From: CAXXOK01 sp964640955
GTDB lineage: Bacteria > Bacillota > Clostridia > Christensenellales > Aristaeellaceae
Length of the DNA: 64,000 nt
Assembly: GCA_964640955.1 (NCBI GenBank)
Contig: CAZXJI010000001.1
Span: 248,001 to 312,000 of the forward strand
Reading direction: 5' to 3'
This document shows, piece by piece, positions 9,165-18,066 of this stretch. Position 1 is the first letter of the stretch, and each line of letters begins with the position of its first letter. The position numbers were made by a program, and so were the translations under genes. Below the pieces are notes generated by a model. That model was given only the letters and a program-made list of their open reading frames with translations. It was not told the origin of the DNA and searched no databases.

Positions 9165-11795
9165 TTACTTCTTTGCCTTGATGGCGGCCTGCGCGGCGGC
9201 CAGACGGGCGATGGGCACGCGGAACGGAGAGCAGCTGACGTAGTTGAGCCCCACCTTGTGGCAGAACTCGATGGTGGCGGGATCGCCGCCGTGTTCACCG
9301 CAGATGCCCAGCTTGATGTCCGCGCGGGTCTCGCGGCCCAGCTTCGCGGCCATCTTCACCAGCTTGCCAACGCCGTCCTGGTCGAGCTTGGCGAAGGGAT
9401 CGCTTTCGAAAATCTTGTTGTCGTAGTAGCTGCCCAGGAACTTGCCGGCGTCGTCGCGGCTGAAGCCGAAGGTCATCTGGGTGAGGTCGTTGGTGCCGAA
9501 GGAGAAGAACTCCGCCTCGGTGGCGATCTCGTCGGCGGTCACGGCGGCGCGCGGAATCTCGATCATGGTGCCGACGTGGTAATCCAGCTTCACACCCTGC
9601 TCGGCGAACACCTTTTCCGCCGTCTCCACGACGATCTTCTTGACGAAGGCCAGTTCCTTCACCTCGCAGACCAGCGGGATCATGATCTCGGGCACGATGT
9701 CGTAGCCCTTTTCCTGCTTGACCTTGATGGCGGCCTGAATGACCGCGCGGGTCTGCATGCGGGCGATCTCCGGGAAGGTGACGGCCAGGCGGCAGCCGCG
9801 GTGGCCCATCATGGGGTTGAACTCGTGCAGCGCGTCGATCTTCTGGATGATCTTCTCGCTGGTGGTCTTGAGCTCCTTGGCCAGCGCCGCGATTTCCTCG
9901 GTCATGTACTTCTGGGGGAGGAACTCGTGCAGCGGCGGATCCAGGTAGCGCACGGTCATGGGACGGCCTTCCAGCGCCTTGTACATGGCCTCGAAGTCGC
10001 CCTGCTGCATCGGGAGGATCTTGGCGAGCGCAACTTCGCGCTGCTCCACGGTGTCGGCCAGGATCATCTCGCGCACGGCAGCGATACGGTCGGCCTCGAA
10101 GAACATGTGCTCGGTGCGGCAAAGGCCGATGCCCTCCGCCCCGAAAGAGACCGCCTGGGCGGTATCGCGGGGCGTATCGGCGTTGGTGCGAACCTTAAGC
10201 GTGCGCGCCGCGTCGGCCCAGGCCATGAGGCGGGCGAAATCGCCGGTCATGGCGGCCTCGACGGTGGGAAGCATCTCACCGTACACGTTGCCGGTGGAGC
10301 CGTCCAGCGACAGGTCGTCGCCTTCCTTGAGCACCTTGCCGCCCACGGTCAGGGTCTTTTTCTCCTCGTCGATGTGCAGTTCCCCGCAGCCGACGACCGC
10401 GGCGCGGCCCATGCCGCGCGCGACGACCGCGGCGTGGCTGGTCATGCCGCCGCGGCAGGTGAGGATGCCCTTGGACTTGTCCATGCCCTCGATGTCCTCG
10501 GGCGTGGTTTCCTCGCGCACGAGCACCACGGCGATGCCGTTCTTGGCGGCGGCGGCGGCGTCCTCGGCGGAGAAGTAGATTTTACCGGTAGCCGCGCCGG
10601 GAGAGGCGGGCAGGCCCTTGGCGATGGGTTCGGCCTTCTTGAGGACCGCGGGATCGAAGTTGGGGTGCAGCAGGGTGTCCAGCTGCTTGGGCTCCACCTT
10701 CATCACGGCCTCGTCGGGGGTGATCATCTTCTCGTCCACCAGATCCACGGCGATCTTCAGCGCCGCGCCCGCGGTGCGCTTGCCGTTGCGGGTCTGCAGC
10801 ATGAACAGCTTGCCGTGCTCGATGGTGAACTCCATATCCTGCATGTCGCGGTAATGGTTTTCAAGCGTCTGGGCGATATTCACAAACTGCCGGTACACGT
10901 CCGGCTGGGTGGTTTCCAGCGTGGCGATGGGCTGCGGGGTGCGGATGCCGGCCACCACGTCCTCGCCCTGCGCGTTCATGAGGAACTCGCCGTAGAGCTT
11001 CTTTTCGCCGGTGGAGGGGTTGCGGGTGAAGGCCACGCCGGTGCCGCTGTCGTTGCCCATGTTGCCGAACACCATGCTCTGCACGTTCACGGCGGTGCCC
11101 CAGCTGCCGGGGATGTCGTTCATGCGGCGGTAGTAGATGGCGCGGGGGTTATCCCAGCTGCGGAAAACGGCCTTGATGGCCTCCATGAGCTGCACGCGGG
11201 GATCCTGGGGGAATTCCTCGCCCTTTTCGCGCAGGTAGATGGCCTTGAACTTCTCCACGACCACCTTCATGTCGCCGGCGTCCAGGTCGGTATCGAACTT
11301 GGCGCCCTTGGACTTCTTCACTGCGTCCAGCGCGGCTTCGAAATTGCTCTTTTTAATCTCCATGACCACGTCGGAGAACATCTGGATAAAGCGGCGGTAG
11401 CTGTCGAAAGCAAAGCGCTCGTTGCCGGTCTGGTTGGCCAGGCCCTTAACGGCCACGTCGTTGAGGCCCAGGTTGAGAATGGTATCCATCATGCCGGGCA
11501 TGGAAGCGCGCGCGCCGGAACGGACGGAGACCAGAAAAGGGTTCTCCAGATCGCCGAACTTCTTGCCGCAGACTTTTTCAGTTTCGATCAAAGCGGCGTT
11601 GATCTGCGTGAGGATGTCCTCGCCGATCTTCTTGCCGTCTTCATAATAGCGGGTGCACGCTTCGGTCGTCACGGTAAAGCCCTGAGGCACCGGAAGCCCG
11701 ATGTTGGTCATTTCGGCAAGGTTAGCGCCCTTCCCGCCCAACAGCTCGCGCATGTTAGCGTTGCCCTCTTTGAAAAGGTATACGTATTTCGTCAT
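9165..11795 (-). CDS. ppdK: Pyruvate, phosphate dikinase
   Basis: An 876-residue enzyme interconverting pyruvate, ATP and phosphate with phosphoenolpyruvate, AMP and pyrophosphate. The order is ATP-grasp domain (KYVYLFKEGN, then the GGKGANLAEM loop), the swivelling phosphohistidine domain with His454 in GGMTSHAAVVARG, and the PEP/pyruvate TIM barrel ending in the NYVSCSPFRVP motif with its catalytic cysteine. The length is standard for bacterial PPDK. In fermenting clostridia it works in glycolysis or gluconeogenesis and recycles pyrophosphate. It is a single-gene unit with its own promoter (11870-11898) and terminator. No PPDK regulatory protein gene (DUF299) is in the window. Confidence 0.97.
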   Translation of the reverse strand: MTKYVYLFKEGNANMRELLGGKGANLAEMTNIGLPVPQGFTVTTEACTRYYEDGKKIGEDILTQINAALIETEKVCGKKFGDLENPFLVSVRSGARASMPGMMDTILNLGLNDVAVKGLANQTGNERFAFDSYRRFIQMFSDVVMEIKKSNFEAALDAVKKSKGAKFDTDLDAGDMKVVVEKFKAIYLREKGEEFPQDPRVQLMEAIKAVFRSWDNPRAIYYRRMNDIPGSWGTAVNVQSMVFGNMGNDSGTGVAFTRNPSTGEKKLYGEFLMNAQGEDVVAGIRTPQPIATLETTQPDVYRQFVNIAQTLENHYRDMQDMEFTIEHGKLFMLQTRNGKRTAGAALKIAVDLVDEKMITPDEAVMKVEPKQLDTLLHPNFDPAVLKKAEPIAKGLPASPGAATGKIYFSAEDAAAAAKNGIAVVLVREETTPEDIEGMDKSKGILTCRGGMTSHAAVVARGMGRAAVVGCGELHIDEEKKTLTVGGKVLKEGDDLSLDGSTGNVYGEMLPTVEAAMTGDFARLMAWADAARTLKVRTNADTPRDTAQAVSFGAEGIGLCRTEHMFFEADRIAAVREMILADTVEQREVALAKILPMQQGDFEAMYKALEGRPMTVRYLDPPLHEFLPQKYMTEEIAALAKELKTTSEKIIQKIDALHEFNPMMGHRGCRLAVTFPEIARMQTRAVIQAAIKVKQEKGYDIVPEIMIPLVCEVKELAFVKKIVVETAEKVFAEQGVKLDYHVGTMIEIPRAAVTADEIATEAEFFSFGTNDLTQMTFGFSRDDAGKFLGSYYDNKIFESDPFAKLDQDGVGKLVKMAAKLGRETRADIKLGICGEHGGDPATIEFCHKVGLNYVSCSPFRVPIARLAAAQAAIKAKK

Positions 11796-11869
11796 GGGTT
11801 TGCCTTCCTCCTCATTGGTTTTGAGGACAGTACAGATGTTTCTGCTCTGATCCTTTTTTTATCCTGTTG

Positions 11870-11898
11870 ATTATACATGGTATTTCCTCTCTTCGCAA
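11870..11898 (-). promoter_or_regulatory. ppdK promoter
   Basis: Minus strand TTGCGA (11898-11893), 17-bp spacer, TATAAT (11875-11870), about 75 bp before the ppdK start. The leader contains a run of seven A residues and a GAGGAGGAAGG ribosome site. Confidence 0.7.
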
Positions 11899-12061
11899 TA
11901 GCGGACCGCTACATTTTGGTAATTTGAAATGCCAAAAACGTTGCGGCACCGGTTCCTCCGGCGCTGGCCCGCCGCGCGGAGGGGGCTTGACAGGGTGCGT
12001 ATACTGGTACTGATGATACGATTTTGGTTTCATCAGTTCTGTTCGATAAGGAAGCGACGGT

Positions 12062-12802
12062 ATGAGTAACGGGGACGCGGTGGTCATCAAAGGGCTTGAG
12101 GTTCGTTTCAGGCGGCAGACGGTGCTGCCGGGGTTGAATCTGTCCGTTCCGGGCGGGCAGATCGTCGGTATTCTGGGGCCCTCCGGTTCGGGCAAAACCA
12201 CGCTCGTGCGGTCGATTATGGGGCTCGTTCCCCTGCAGGCCGGGACGATCTCCGTTTTCGGCCGGCCCGTGCCCTCCTTCGACGCGCTCAAGCAGATCGG
12301 CTACATGGCGCAGAACGACGCGCTTTACGACGACCTGACCGCGGCGGATCACCTGACGTTCTTCGGGCGCGTCGCGGGCCTCGGCCCGGCCGCCGCCCGG
12401 GCCCGCGCAGTGGAACTGCTCGATTTCGTCGGTCTGAGCGGGGAAAAGAAGAAGGCGGTGCGCTTTTTTTCGGGCGGGATGCGCCGCAGGCTGTCCCTCG
12501 CGGTGGCGCTGGTCGGCCGGCCGCCGCTGCTGATTCTGGACGAGCCCACCGTCGGCATCGATCCGGTGCTTCGCCAGAAGTTCTGGAACGAGTTTGCGGC
12601 GCTCAAGGCCGGCGGCTGCACCATCCTGACCACGACGCACGTGATGGACGAGGCCGCCCGCTGCGACCATCTCGTGCTGCTTCGGGAAGGGCGGATCATC
12701 GCGGACGGAACGCAGCGGGAGCTGCTTTTACAGGCGAACGAACCGAACCTGGAAGCCGCGTTTCTGCGTTTCAGCGGCGCCGCGGAAAAGGAGGGGGCCT
12801 GA
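12062..12802 (+). CDS. ABC transporter ATP-binding protein (ABC-2 type exporter)
   Basis: A 246-residue nucleotide-binding subunit: Walker A GPSGSGKTT near residue 41, Q-loop MAQNDALYDDL, signature FSGGMRRR, Walker B LLILDEPTVGIDP and switch His in TTTHVMDEA. The sequence resembles the NBDs of drug or lipid ABC-2 exporters (DrrA, YhhJ-partner types). It pairs with the permease one base downstream and the TetR regulator after that, a common drug-efflux arrangement. A TTGACA stands at about 11988 upstream but no good -10 is seen at 17 bp. A ribosome site AAGGAAG precedes the start. Substrate unknown. Confidence 0.9.
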   Translation: MSNGDAVVIKGLEVRFRRQTVLPGLNLSVPGGQIVGILGPSGSGKTTLVRSIMGLVPLQAGTISVFGRPVPSFDALKQIGYMAQNDALYDDLTAADHLTFFGRVAGLGPAAARARAVELLDFVGLSGEKKKAVRFFSGGMRRRLSLAVALVGRPPLLILDEPTVGIDPVLRQKFWNEFAALKAGGCTILTTTHVMDEAARCDHLVLLREGRIIADGTQRELLLQANEPNLEAAFLRFSGAAEKEGA

Positions 12803-12803
12803 C

Positions 12804-13928
12804 ATGCGCAGCCTGATCATCGCCCGCCGCGTGGTGAAACAGATCGTAAAGGACCGCCGGACGCTCGCGCTTCTGTTCGTCGCGCCCCTATTGGTGATCT
12901 ATCTTCTGTACGCCTTTCTGAATACCGGGGCGATCGTGCCCAACGTGCTGTGCGTCGGCCTCCCGGCCGGGCTGGAGGAAGCCGTCGCGAAGGAGGCGAA
13001 CGCGACTCCGGCCGACTCGCTTTCCGGTGCGCTGTCTCAGCTTCGCGACCGAAGCACCGACGGGGTGATCGCCTACGACGATCCGACGGTCACCGTTTAC
13101 GTCGAGGGCACGGACCTCTCCGTGACGGCGGCCGTGCAGAAGGCCGCCGTGGCTGCGGTCGGCGCGTACGCGCAGGCGGCCGTGCAGGAAGCGGTGCAAA
13201 CGCAGCTCAAGACGATTCTCGGCCGGCTCTCCCCGTCCGGCACGGCGTCGGCCGCCCTTTCCGGCGAAGCGCTCACCCTGCCGCAGACGGATACCCGGGT
13301 GGAGTACCTCAACGGCTCGGCGCAAACCACGGGTTTTGACGATATCGCCCCGCTGCTCATGGGCTTCTTCATTTTCTTCTTCGTGTTTCTGCTGGCGGGC
13401 GTGGCGTTTCTCAGGGAGCGCAACAGCGGCACGCTGGAACGGCTGCTCGCCTCGCCCGTGCGGCGGCGGCAGATCGTGCTGGGCTACTTTTTCGGGTTCG
13501 GGCTGGTGGTGTTCCTGCAAACGCTGACCATTCAGCTGTTCGTGACGCACGTGCTGGACGTGCCGCTGAAGGGCGACTTCTGGCTGGTGACGCTGACCAA
13601 CCTGCTGCTGGCGGCGGGCTCGCTTTCGCTGGGAACGCTGCTGTCGGCCTTCGCGCGCAACGAACTGCAGATGTTCCAGTTCATACCCCTGGTCATCGTG
13701 CCGCAGGTGCTTTTCTGCGGGCTGTTCAGCCTGCGCGGCGCGCCGGACTGGGTGGTGTGGCTTTCGAAAGCCTTCCCCCTCACCTACGCCGCCGACGCGC
13801 TGTCCAACGTCGCGTTGCGCGGCTTCGGCCTTTCCACGGTTCTGCCGGACCTGTGCATGCTGACGGGTTACGTTCTGCTATTCCTGCTGCTCAACACGCT
13901 GGCGCTGAAAAAGTACCGCCGCATCTGA
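12804..13928 (+). CDS. ABC-2 type permease
   Basis: A 374-residue membrane subunit with one N-terminal helix (LALLFVAPLLVIYLLYAFL), a soluble extracytoplasmic domain of about 150 residues, and five C-terminal helices, which is the ABC-2 exporter topology (YhhJ/LinL-like). The RERNSGTLERLLASPV segment is the conserved cytoplasmic coupling motif of this family, and PLTYAADALSNV near the end is also conserved. It starts one base after the ATPase stop, so the two form one transporter, probably exporting a drug or lipophilic compound. The TetR gene downstream would control it. Confidence 0.9.
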   Translation: MRSLIIARRVVKQIVKDRRTLALLFVAPLLVIYLLYAFLNTGAIVPNVLCVGLPAGLEEAVAKEANATPADSLSGALSQLRDRSTDGVIAYDDPTVTVYVEGTDLSVTAAVQKAAVAAVGAYAQAAVQEAVQTQLKTILGRLSPSGTASAALSGEALTLPQTDTRVEYLNGSAQTTGFDDIAPLLMGFFIFFFVFLLAGVAFLRERNSGTLERLLASPVRRRQIVLGYFFGFGLVVFLQTLTIQLFVTHVLDVPLKGDFWLVTLTNLLLAAGSLSLGTLLSAFARNELQMFQFIPLVIVPQVLFCGLFSLRGAPDWVVWLSKAFPLTYAADALSNVALRGFGLSTVLPDLCMLTGYVLLFLLLNTLALKKYRRI

Positions 13929-13960
13929 GCGGCGCAGACCGCGAAAGGAGGCCTCCCGAT

Positions 13961-14548
13961 TTGGATATCCGCCGAAGGATTCTGACGACCGCGACCGGCC
14001 TGTTCATGACCGTCGGGTATTCGCCCGTTTCCATGGAACAGGTCGCCCGCGAAAGCGGCGTGGGCAAGGCGACGCTGTACCGCTACTTCCCCTCCAAGGA
14101 AGCGCTGATGATGAGCGTCGTTCAAACCGTTACGGGGCAGATCGGCGCCGAGACCGACGCAGTGCTGAAAGACGCGGGCCTTTCGCCCCGCCGGAAGGCC
14201 GAGGGGATCATCGCGCCGGTGCTGCGCATCGTCGCCCGCGTCAATCCGGCCGCGCTGGCCGACATCCGGCGGGCCGTGCCGGAAGCGTACGCGCTGATCG
14301 ACCGCAACCGCCGTACGCTGATCCTGCGCAACATCGCGCAGGTCGTGCGGGAGGGGCAGGCGTCCGGCACCATGCGCGGCGACGTGAGCGGCGAGCTGGT
14401 GGCCCACGTGCTGATCGGCGCGCTCAGCCACCTGAGCGTCCCGGAGGTGCTGATCGAGCTCGGCATACCGCCCGAAGAGCTGCTCGGCACGGTTCTCTCC
14501 GTCGTCTGGGAGGGCTGCCTGAGCGAGCGGGGCCGCGGGGCGGAGTAA
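13961..14548 (+). CDS. TetR/AcrR-family transcriptional regulator
   Basis: A 195-residue regulator. The N-terminal helix-turn-helix (RRRILTTATGLFMTVGYSPV, then VARESGVGKATLYRYFPSKE) is textbook TetR; the remaining helical domain would bind a ligand. The start is TTG at 13961, because AAAGGAG lies ten bases upstream and the frame further up overlaps the permease gene in another reading frame. Its position directly after the ABC-2 exporter suggests it represses that operon. Two short palindromes (GTATAC and GGTACT/AGTACC-like) between 12000 and 12035 ahead of the ATPase gene are possible operators, not proven. Confidence 0.88.
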   Translation: MDIRRRILTTATGLFMTVGYSPVSMEQVARESGVGKATLYRYFPSKEALMMSVVQTVTGQIGAETDAVLKDAGLSPRRKAEGIIAPVLRIVARVNPAALADIRRAVPEAYALIDRNRRTLILRNIAQVVREGQASGTMRGDVSGELVAHVLIGALSHLSVPEVLIELGIPPEELLGTVLSVVWEGCLSERGRGAE

Positions 14549-14558
14549 ACGCATCGCC

Positions 14559-14587
14559 TTGACGGCCTCCCGGCGCGGGCCTATAAT
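14559..14587 (+). promoter_or_regulatory. Strong promoter for lgt operon
   Basis: TTGACG (14559-14564), 17-bp spacer, TATAAT (14582-14587). It lies right after the TetR stop and about 50 bp ahead of lgt. Confidence 0.85.
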
Positions 14588-14637
14588 GGGCGTACGGGCG
14601 TTTCGTTTCCCGCTTCGGGCAGAAAGGGGTCGGTGGC

Positions 14638-15741
14638 TTGGCGATTCCGTACAGCCGTTACATTTTCGGCTCCCTTCCGTGGTACAGCGTGCTGATGGTT
14701 TCCGCCATCCTGATCGCCTACCTGCTGGGCGCGCGCGAGGAGAAGCGCGTGGGGCTGCCGAAGGACTCGATGCTGGACATGGTGCTGGTCGCGGTGCCCA
14801 GCGGCATCGTGGGCGCGCGGCTGTACTACGTGCTGATGAGCCTGGACCAGTTCCGGGATAACCCGATCTCCGTATTCTACATCTGGGAGGGCGGCATCGC
14901 CGTATACGGGGCCGTCATCGGCGGGGCGCTCGGCGTGTACCTCTACTGCCGTATCCGCAAGCGCAGCTTCGCCGCGCTGATGGACATCACCGCGCCCGGA
15001 CTGGCGCTGGCGCAGGCCATCGGCCGCTGGGGCAACTACTTCAACCGCGAGGCGTACGGCCCCGTGATTACCAGCCCCGCGTGGCAGTTTTTCCCCGCCG
15101 GCGTGCTGATCAGCCAGAACGGGACGGATGTCTGGCACGTGGCGACCTTTTTTTACGAGTCCGCGTGGGACCTGAGCGTCTTTTTCGTGCTGTGGGCGCT
15201 GCGCAGGCGCGTTAAGCGCCGAGGCGACCTGTTTTTGTGGTACATGGCGCTCTACGGCTGCGGCCGCTATCTGGTGGAGCAGCTGCGAACCGACAGCCTG
15301 TACCTGTTCGGCGTGCGCGCCAGCCAGTACGTAAGCCTTTTGATCGTGCTGATCGTCGCCGTCGCGTTCGCCGTGCGTTTTATCAAAGCGCACGGCGGCA
15401 TCGCTTCCGCGGCGGTCGCGCTTTCCTGCGCGCTCGCGTTTCTACGGCCGCTGCTTGCGCAAAGCGCGGCCGGCGCCGCGGTAACGATCGCCGTATACGC
15501 GGCCTGCGGCGTCTGCCTGTTTAAGTGGCGTGGCGTGCCGCGGTTTGCGCGCGTCTGGCTGCTCGCCGACGCGGCGGTCTATCTTGCGCTGCTCATCGCG
15601 GGGCTGAACGCACTGTGGGCGTCGCCGTATTTCGTCTACGCGGGGCTGTCCATTCCGCCCTATCTGGCCGTGCCCTACGCGCGGCTTTCCTCCGCGCCCG
15701 CCAGGGCGCAGACCGGGGAGGTGCCCGATGCCGGTCGGTGA
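14638..15741 (+). CDS. lgt: Prolipoprotein diacylglyceryl transferase with extended C-terminus
   Basis: A 367-residue membrane enzyme that moves diacylglycerol from phosphatidylglycerol to the lipobox cysteine of prolipoproteins. The conserved WEGGIAVYGAVIGG segment and the signature AIGRWGNYFNREAYG are present, as is the GARLYYVL helix. Most Lgt proteins have about 260-300 residues; here about 100 further residues follow the QYVSLLIVL helix and contain some four more hydrophobic segments, a membrane extension whose role is unknown. The start is TTG at 14638 after AGAAAGGGG. The stop is overlapped by the next gene (14 bp), so lgt, the serine hydrolase and recX form one transcript. Confidence 0.92.
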   Translation: MAIPYSRYIFGSLPWYSVLMVSAILIAYLLGAREEKRVGLPKDSMLDMVLVAVPSGIVGARLYYVLMSLDQFRDNPISVFYIWEGGIAVYGAVIGGALGVYLYCRIRKRSFAALMDITAPGLALAQAIGRWGNYFNREAYGPVITSPAWQFFPAGVLISQNGTDVWHVATFFYESAWDLSVFFVLWALRRRVKRRGDLFLWYMALYGCGRYLVEQLRTDSLYLFGVRASQYVSLLIVLIVAVAFAVRFIKAHGGIASAAVALSCALAFLRPLLAQSAAGAAVTIAVYAACGVCLFKWRGVPRFARVWLLADAAVYLALLIAGLNALWASPYFVYAGLSIPPYLAVPYARLSSAPARAQTGEVPDAGR

Positions 15742-16918
15742 ACGTAAAAACAGGCTCTACGGCCTCGCCCTGCCGGTTCTGGGCCTGCGCCCCCGGTGGC
15801 AGGCCGTCCGGCGGGAGGGCGACGGCCCCGCCGGGTTGCCTGAGGCGCTGACCCGCGTGATGAAGCGGCACCACGTCGTGGGCGGCTGCGTGCAGCTGAT
15901 TCGCGCCGGGCAGGCCGCCGAAACCTACTGCGCGGGGCTCGCGCGCCTTTCCCCCGCCGTTGCGGTTACGCCGGACACGGTTTTCCGCACGGCGTCGGTG
16001 GCAAAAATGGCGCTGTCGCTGCTGGTTTTCCGGTTGCAGACGCTGGGCGAGCTGGACGTAAACGAGGATATCTCCGCTTTCTGGGGCGCGCCCATCCGCA
16101 ACCCGCGTTTCCCGGATACGCCCATCCCGCTGGCGTCGCTTTTGAGCCACACTTCCGGCATCGTGGATTCGCCGCTGTACTTCCGGTCGTTTACGGAGCC
16201 GGTCACGGCGGCGGAGATTCTCGCGGACGGCGCGTGCTTCGCGCCGCGCAAGCCGTTCGAGGCGTTCCGGTACAGCAATTTCGCGGCGGGCCTGTGCGGG
16301 TGCCTGCTGGAGAAGCGTTTCGGCGAATCGCTGGAGGCACTGGCGAAGCGGGTAATATTCGCGCCGCTTCGGGCGAAGGCGACGTTCGATTTAAGCTCGC
16401 TCGCGGGCGAGACCGTCGCGGACGATTACCGGGTGCTGCCGGCTTCGCGCACGCCCGCCTTCGACGCGCGGGCGCGGCTCGCGACGGCCGAGGCGCTTGC
16501 CGTGCCCGACCCGCAGACGCACTATCTGCTCGCGTCCGGCAGCCTTTTCGTGACGGCGGAGGGGCTTACGCGCCTCACGCTGCCGCTGCTTTCCGGCCTG
16601 GGCCCGAGCAGGGAGGCGTTCCTTTCCCCCGAGTCCCTCCGGCAAATGAAAACCCCGACCACCGCCTGGCCGGAGCCCGCGGTGCGCATGCGCCACGGCA
16701 TGGGGCTGTTGGAGGTGGACGATCCCACCGTATGCCCCCGCCGCCTGCACGGGCATCAGGGGTTCGCCTACGGGGCGGTGAACGGCGTCTTTTTCGACGA
16801 CGGCGGCAACGGCTTCGTATCCCTCAACAGCGGGGCCAGCGAGCGCCGCGTGGGGCACCTGAGCTGTTTGAACCGCGATCTGATCCGCGTCTGCCTGGGG
16901 GGTGACGATTCTGCGTGA
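15728..16918 (+). CDS. Beta-lactamase-fold serine hydrolase (class C / DD-peptidase-like)
   Basis: A 396-residue protein of the penicillin-binding/class C beta-lactamase superfamily. The SxxK motif is TASVAKMAL near residue 90, the second motif is YSN (FRYSNFAAG) and the third appears as HQG in LHGHQGFAYG. No signal peptide or membrane helix is visible at the N-terminus, which is unusual for an enzyme acting on cell wall, so a cytoplasmic esterase or peptidase role is possible. The gene overlaps lgt by 14 bp and recX overlaps its end by 17 bp. No specific substrate can be assigned. Confidence 0.85.
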   Translation: MPVGERKNRLYGLALPVLGLRPRWQAVRREGDGPAGLPEALTRVMKRHHVVGGCVQLIRAGQAAETYCAGLARLSPAVAVTPDTVFRTASVAKMALSLLVFRLQTLGELDVNEDISAFWGAPIRNPRFPDTPIPLASLLSHTSGIVDSPLYFRSFTEPVTAAEILADGACFAPRKPFEAFRYSNFAAGLCGCLLEKRFGESLEALAKRVIFAPLRAKATFDLSSLAGETVADDYRVLPASRTPAFDARARLATAEALAVPDPQTHYLLASGSLFVTAEGLTRLTLPLLSGLGPSREAFLSPESLRQMKTPTTAWPEPAVRMRHGMGLLEVDDPTVCPRRLHGHQGFAYGAVNGVFFDDGGNGFVSLNSGASERRVGHLSCLNRDLIRVCLGGDDSA

Positions 16919-17537
16919 CCTTGTGACGTCCGTCCGGGAGGAGCACGGCGGCTACCGCGTGACGGTCAACGAAACGGAAACCTTCCGCCTCGGCAAAGCC
17001 GAATACCGCGCCCGGCCTCTTGCGGAAGGCGAGGCCCTCGACTGGGAAAGCTATAAGCACGAACTGCTCCTGAGCCAGTACCCCGCCGCCCTGGAACGCG
17101 CGGTGAAGCTGCTGGCCGTGCGCGCACGCAGCCGCGCCGAAATAAAACGCCGCCTGACCGCCGCCGGGTACCTGCCCGACGCGGTGGAAATGGCCGTCTA
17201 TAAATTGGAAACGGAAGCGTTGCTTAACGACGCGGCGTTCGCCCGCACCTGGGCGCGCGACCGTGCCGCCAGGCGCTACGGCAGGGCCCGCATCCTCATG
17301 GAACTGCGCCGGATGGGCGTGCCCGAGGACGCCGCGCAGGCCGCGCTTTCGGAGCTCGAGGAGGAGGAGCAGGACGACGGCGCCGCGGCGCTGGCCAGGA
17401 AGTTCCTGCGCCGCTACGCCGGCGAAACCCCCGCCGACGCCCGCCGCAAAACGATCGCCGCCCTTCAGCGGCGCGGCTACGCCTATGGCGAAGCCTCCCG
17501 CGCCTACCGGGCCACGACGGAAGAAGCGGAGGAATAG
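16902..17537 (+). CDS. recX: Regulatory protein RecX
   Basis: A 211-residue helical-repeat protein that limits RecA filaments. The motif ARSRAEIKRRL, then YLPDAVEMAVYKLETEALLNDAAFARTWARDRA, then a second three-helix unit with YGRARILMELRRMG are the RecX repeats; a third repeat (RRKTIAALQRRGYAYGEASRAY) ends the protein. The GTG start at 16902 has GGGGGG just upstream and overlaps the preceding gene. recX without recA nearby, and inside an lgt operon, is a rearranged context. The acidic linker EELEEEEQ-like stretch is typical. Confidence 0.88.
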   Translation: MTILRDLVTSVREEHGGYRVTVNETETFRLGKAEYRARPLAEGEALDWESYKHELLLSQYPAALERAVKLLAVRARSRAEIKRRLTAAGYLPDAVEMAVYKLETEALLNDAAFARTWARDRAARRYGRARILMELRRMGVPEDAAQAALSELEEEEQDDGAAALARKFLRRYAGETPADARRKTIAALQRRGYAYGEASRAYRATTEEAEE

Positions 17538-17630
17538 CGGAACCGGACATGGGCATACGTGCTTTTCCCCGCTCGCCCAGGTCATAGATGCCGTATAGAT
17601 GATATCGATATATCGATCATGAAGGGTAAC

Positions 17631-17670
17631 AGAAATCGCCCCGGCTTCACGGCGAAGCGGGGCGATTTCT
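17631..17670. terminator. Bidirectional terminator between recX and the tRNA cluster
   Basis: A 12-bp perfect outer stem (AGAAATCGCCCC and its complement, 17631-17642 and 17659-17670) plus four inner pairs. It sits between the convergent recX operon and the minus-strand tRNA array and can serve both; neither side has a long T run. Confidence 0.7.
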
Positions 17671-17744
17671 GTTTGGTGCCGTCGGCTACCCCTCGGGAGA
17701 GGTTGTCACAATCCCCTTCCCGGAGGAAGCTTTAGCGACCGTGG

Positions 17745-17819
17745 TGGAGGTGCCACCCGGATTCGGACCGGGGAATAAAGGTTTTGCAGACCTTCGCCTT
17801 ACCACTTGGCTATGGCACC
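17745..17819 (-). tRNA. tRNA-Cys (GCA)
   Basis: Full cloverleaf on the minus strand with CCA encoded. The acceptor stem GGTGCC pairs with GGCACC, the D-arm is AGCCAAGTGGTAAGGC, the anticodon loop CTGCAAA gives GCA, and the T-arm has GGTCCGAATCC. It is the last gene of the five-tRNA array. Confidence 0.95.
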
Positions 17820-17824
17820 GGGTG

Positions 17825-17899
17825 TGGAGCGGTAGACGAGATTCGGACTCGCGACATCCACCTTGGCAAGGTGGCACTCTACCACTGAGCTACTACCGC
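17825..17899 (-). tRNA. tRNA-Gly (GCC)
   Basis: Cloverleaf with encoded CCA; anticodon loop TTGCCAA gives GCC. The 75 bases are identical to the tRNA-Gly at 56374-56448 on the other strand. Confidence 0.95.
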
Positions 17900-17904
17900 A
17901 CACT

Positions 17905-17980
17905 TGGTGCCTTGGGGCGGAATCGAACCACCGACACGGAGATTTTCAGTCTCCTGCTCTACCGACTGAGCTACCAAGGC
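17905..17980 (-). tRNA. tRNA-Phe (GAA)
   Basis: Acceptor GCCTTGG pairs with CCAAGGC, D-arm TAGCTCAGTCGGTAGAGCA, anticodon loop CTGAAAA gives GAA, T-loop GGTTCGATTCC, encoded CCA. Third gene of the array. Confidence 0.96.
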
Positions 17981-17983
17981 AAA

Positions 17984-18060
17984 TGGCGACCAAGAAGGGG
18001 CTCGAACCCTCGACCTCCAGCGTGACAGGCTGGCATTCTAACCAACTGAACTACTTGGCC
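17984..18060 (-). tRNA. tRNA-Asp (GTC)
   Basis: Acceptor GGCCAAG (pairing with CTTGGTC with one G-T pair), anticodon loop CTGTCAC gives GTC, T-loop GGTTCGAGCCC, discriminator G and encoded CCA. Second gene of the array. Confidence 0.96.
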
Positions 18061-18066
18061 ACGGAA

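Noticed and set aside
8976..11870. Very long plus-strand open frame opposite ppdK
   Set aside because: It is the antisense shadow of a GC-rich gene: low-complexity His/Gly/Leu composition, no ribosome site, and ppdK on the other strand is fully conserved.
12000..12061. Promoter of the ABC-2 exporter from TTGACA at about 11988
   Set aside because: No acceptable -10 at 16-18 bp; the nearest TGATAC/GATGAT words are at 20 bp or more, so it is not listed as a promoter.
17604..17617. Palindrome ATCGATATATCGAT after recX
   Set aside because: It is a perfect 14-bp palindrome but stands in a convergent intergenic gap with no promoter to control.
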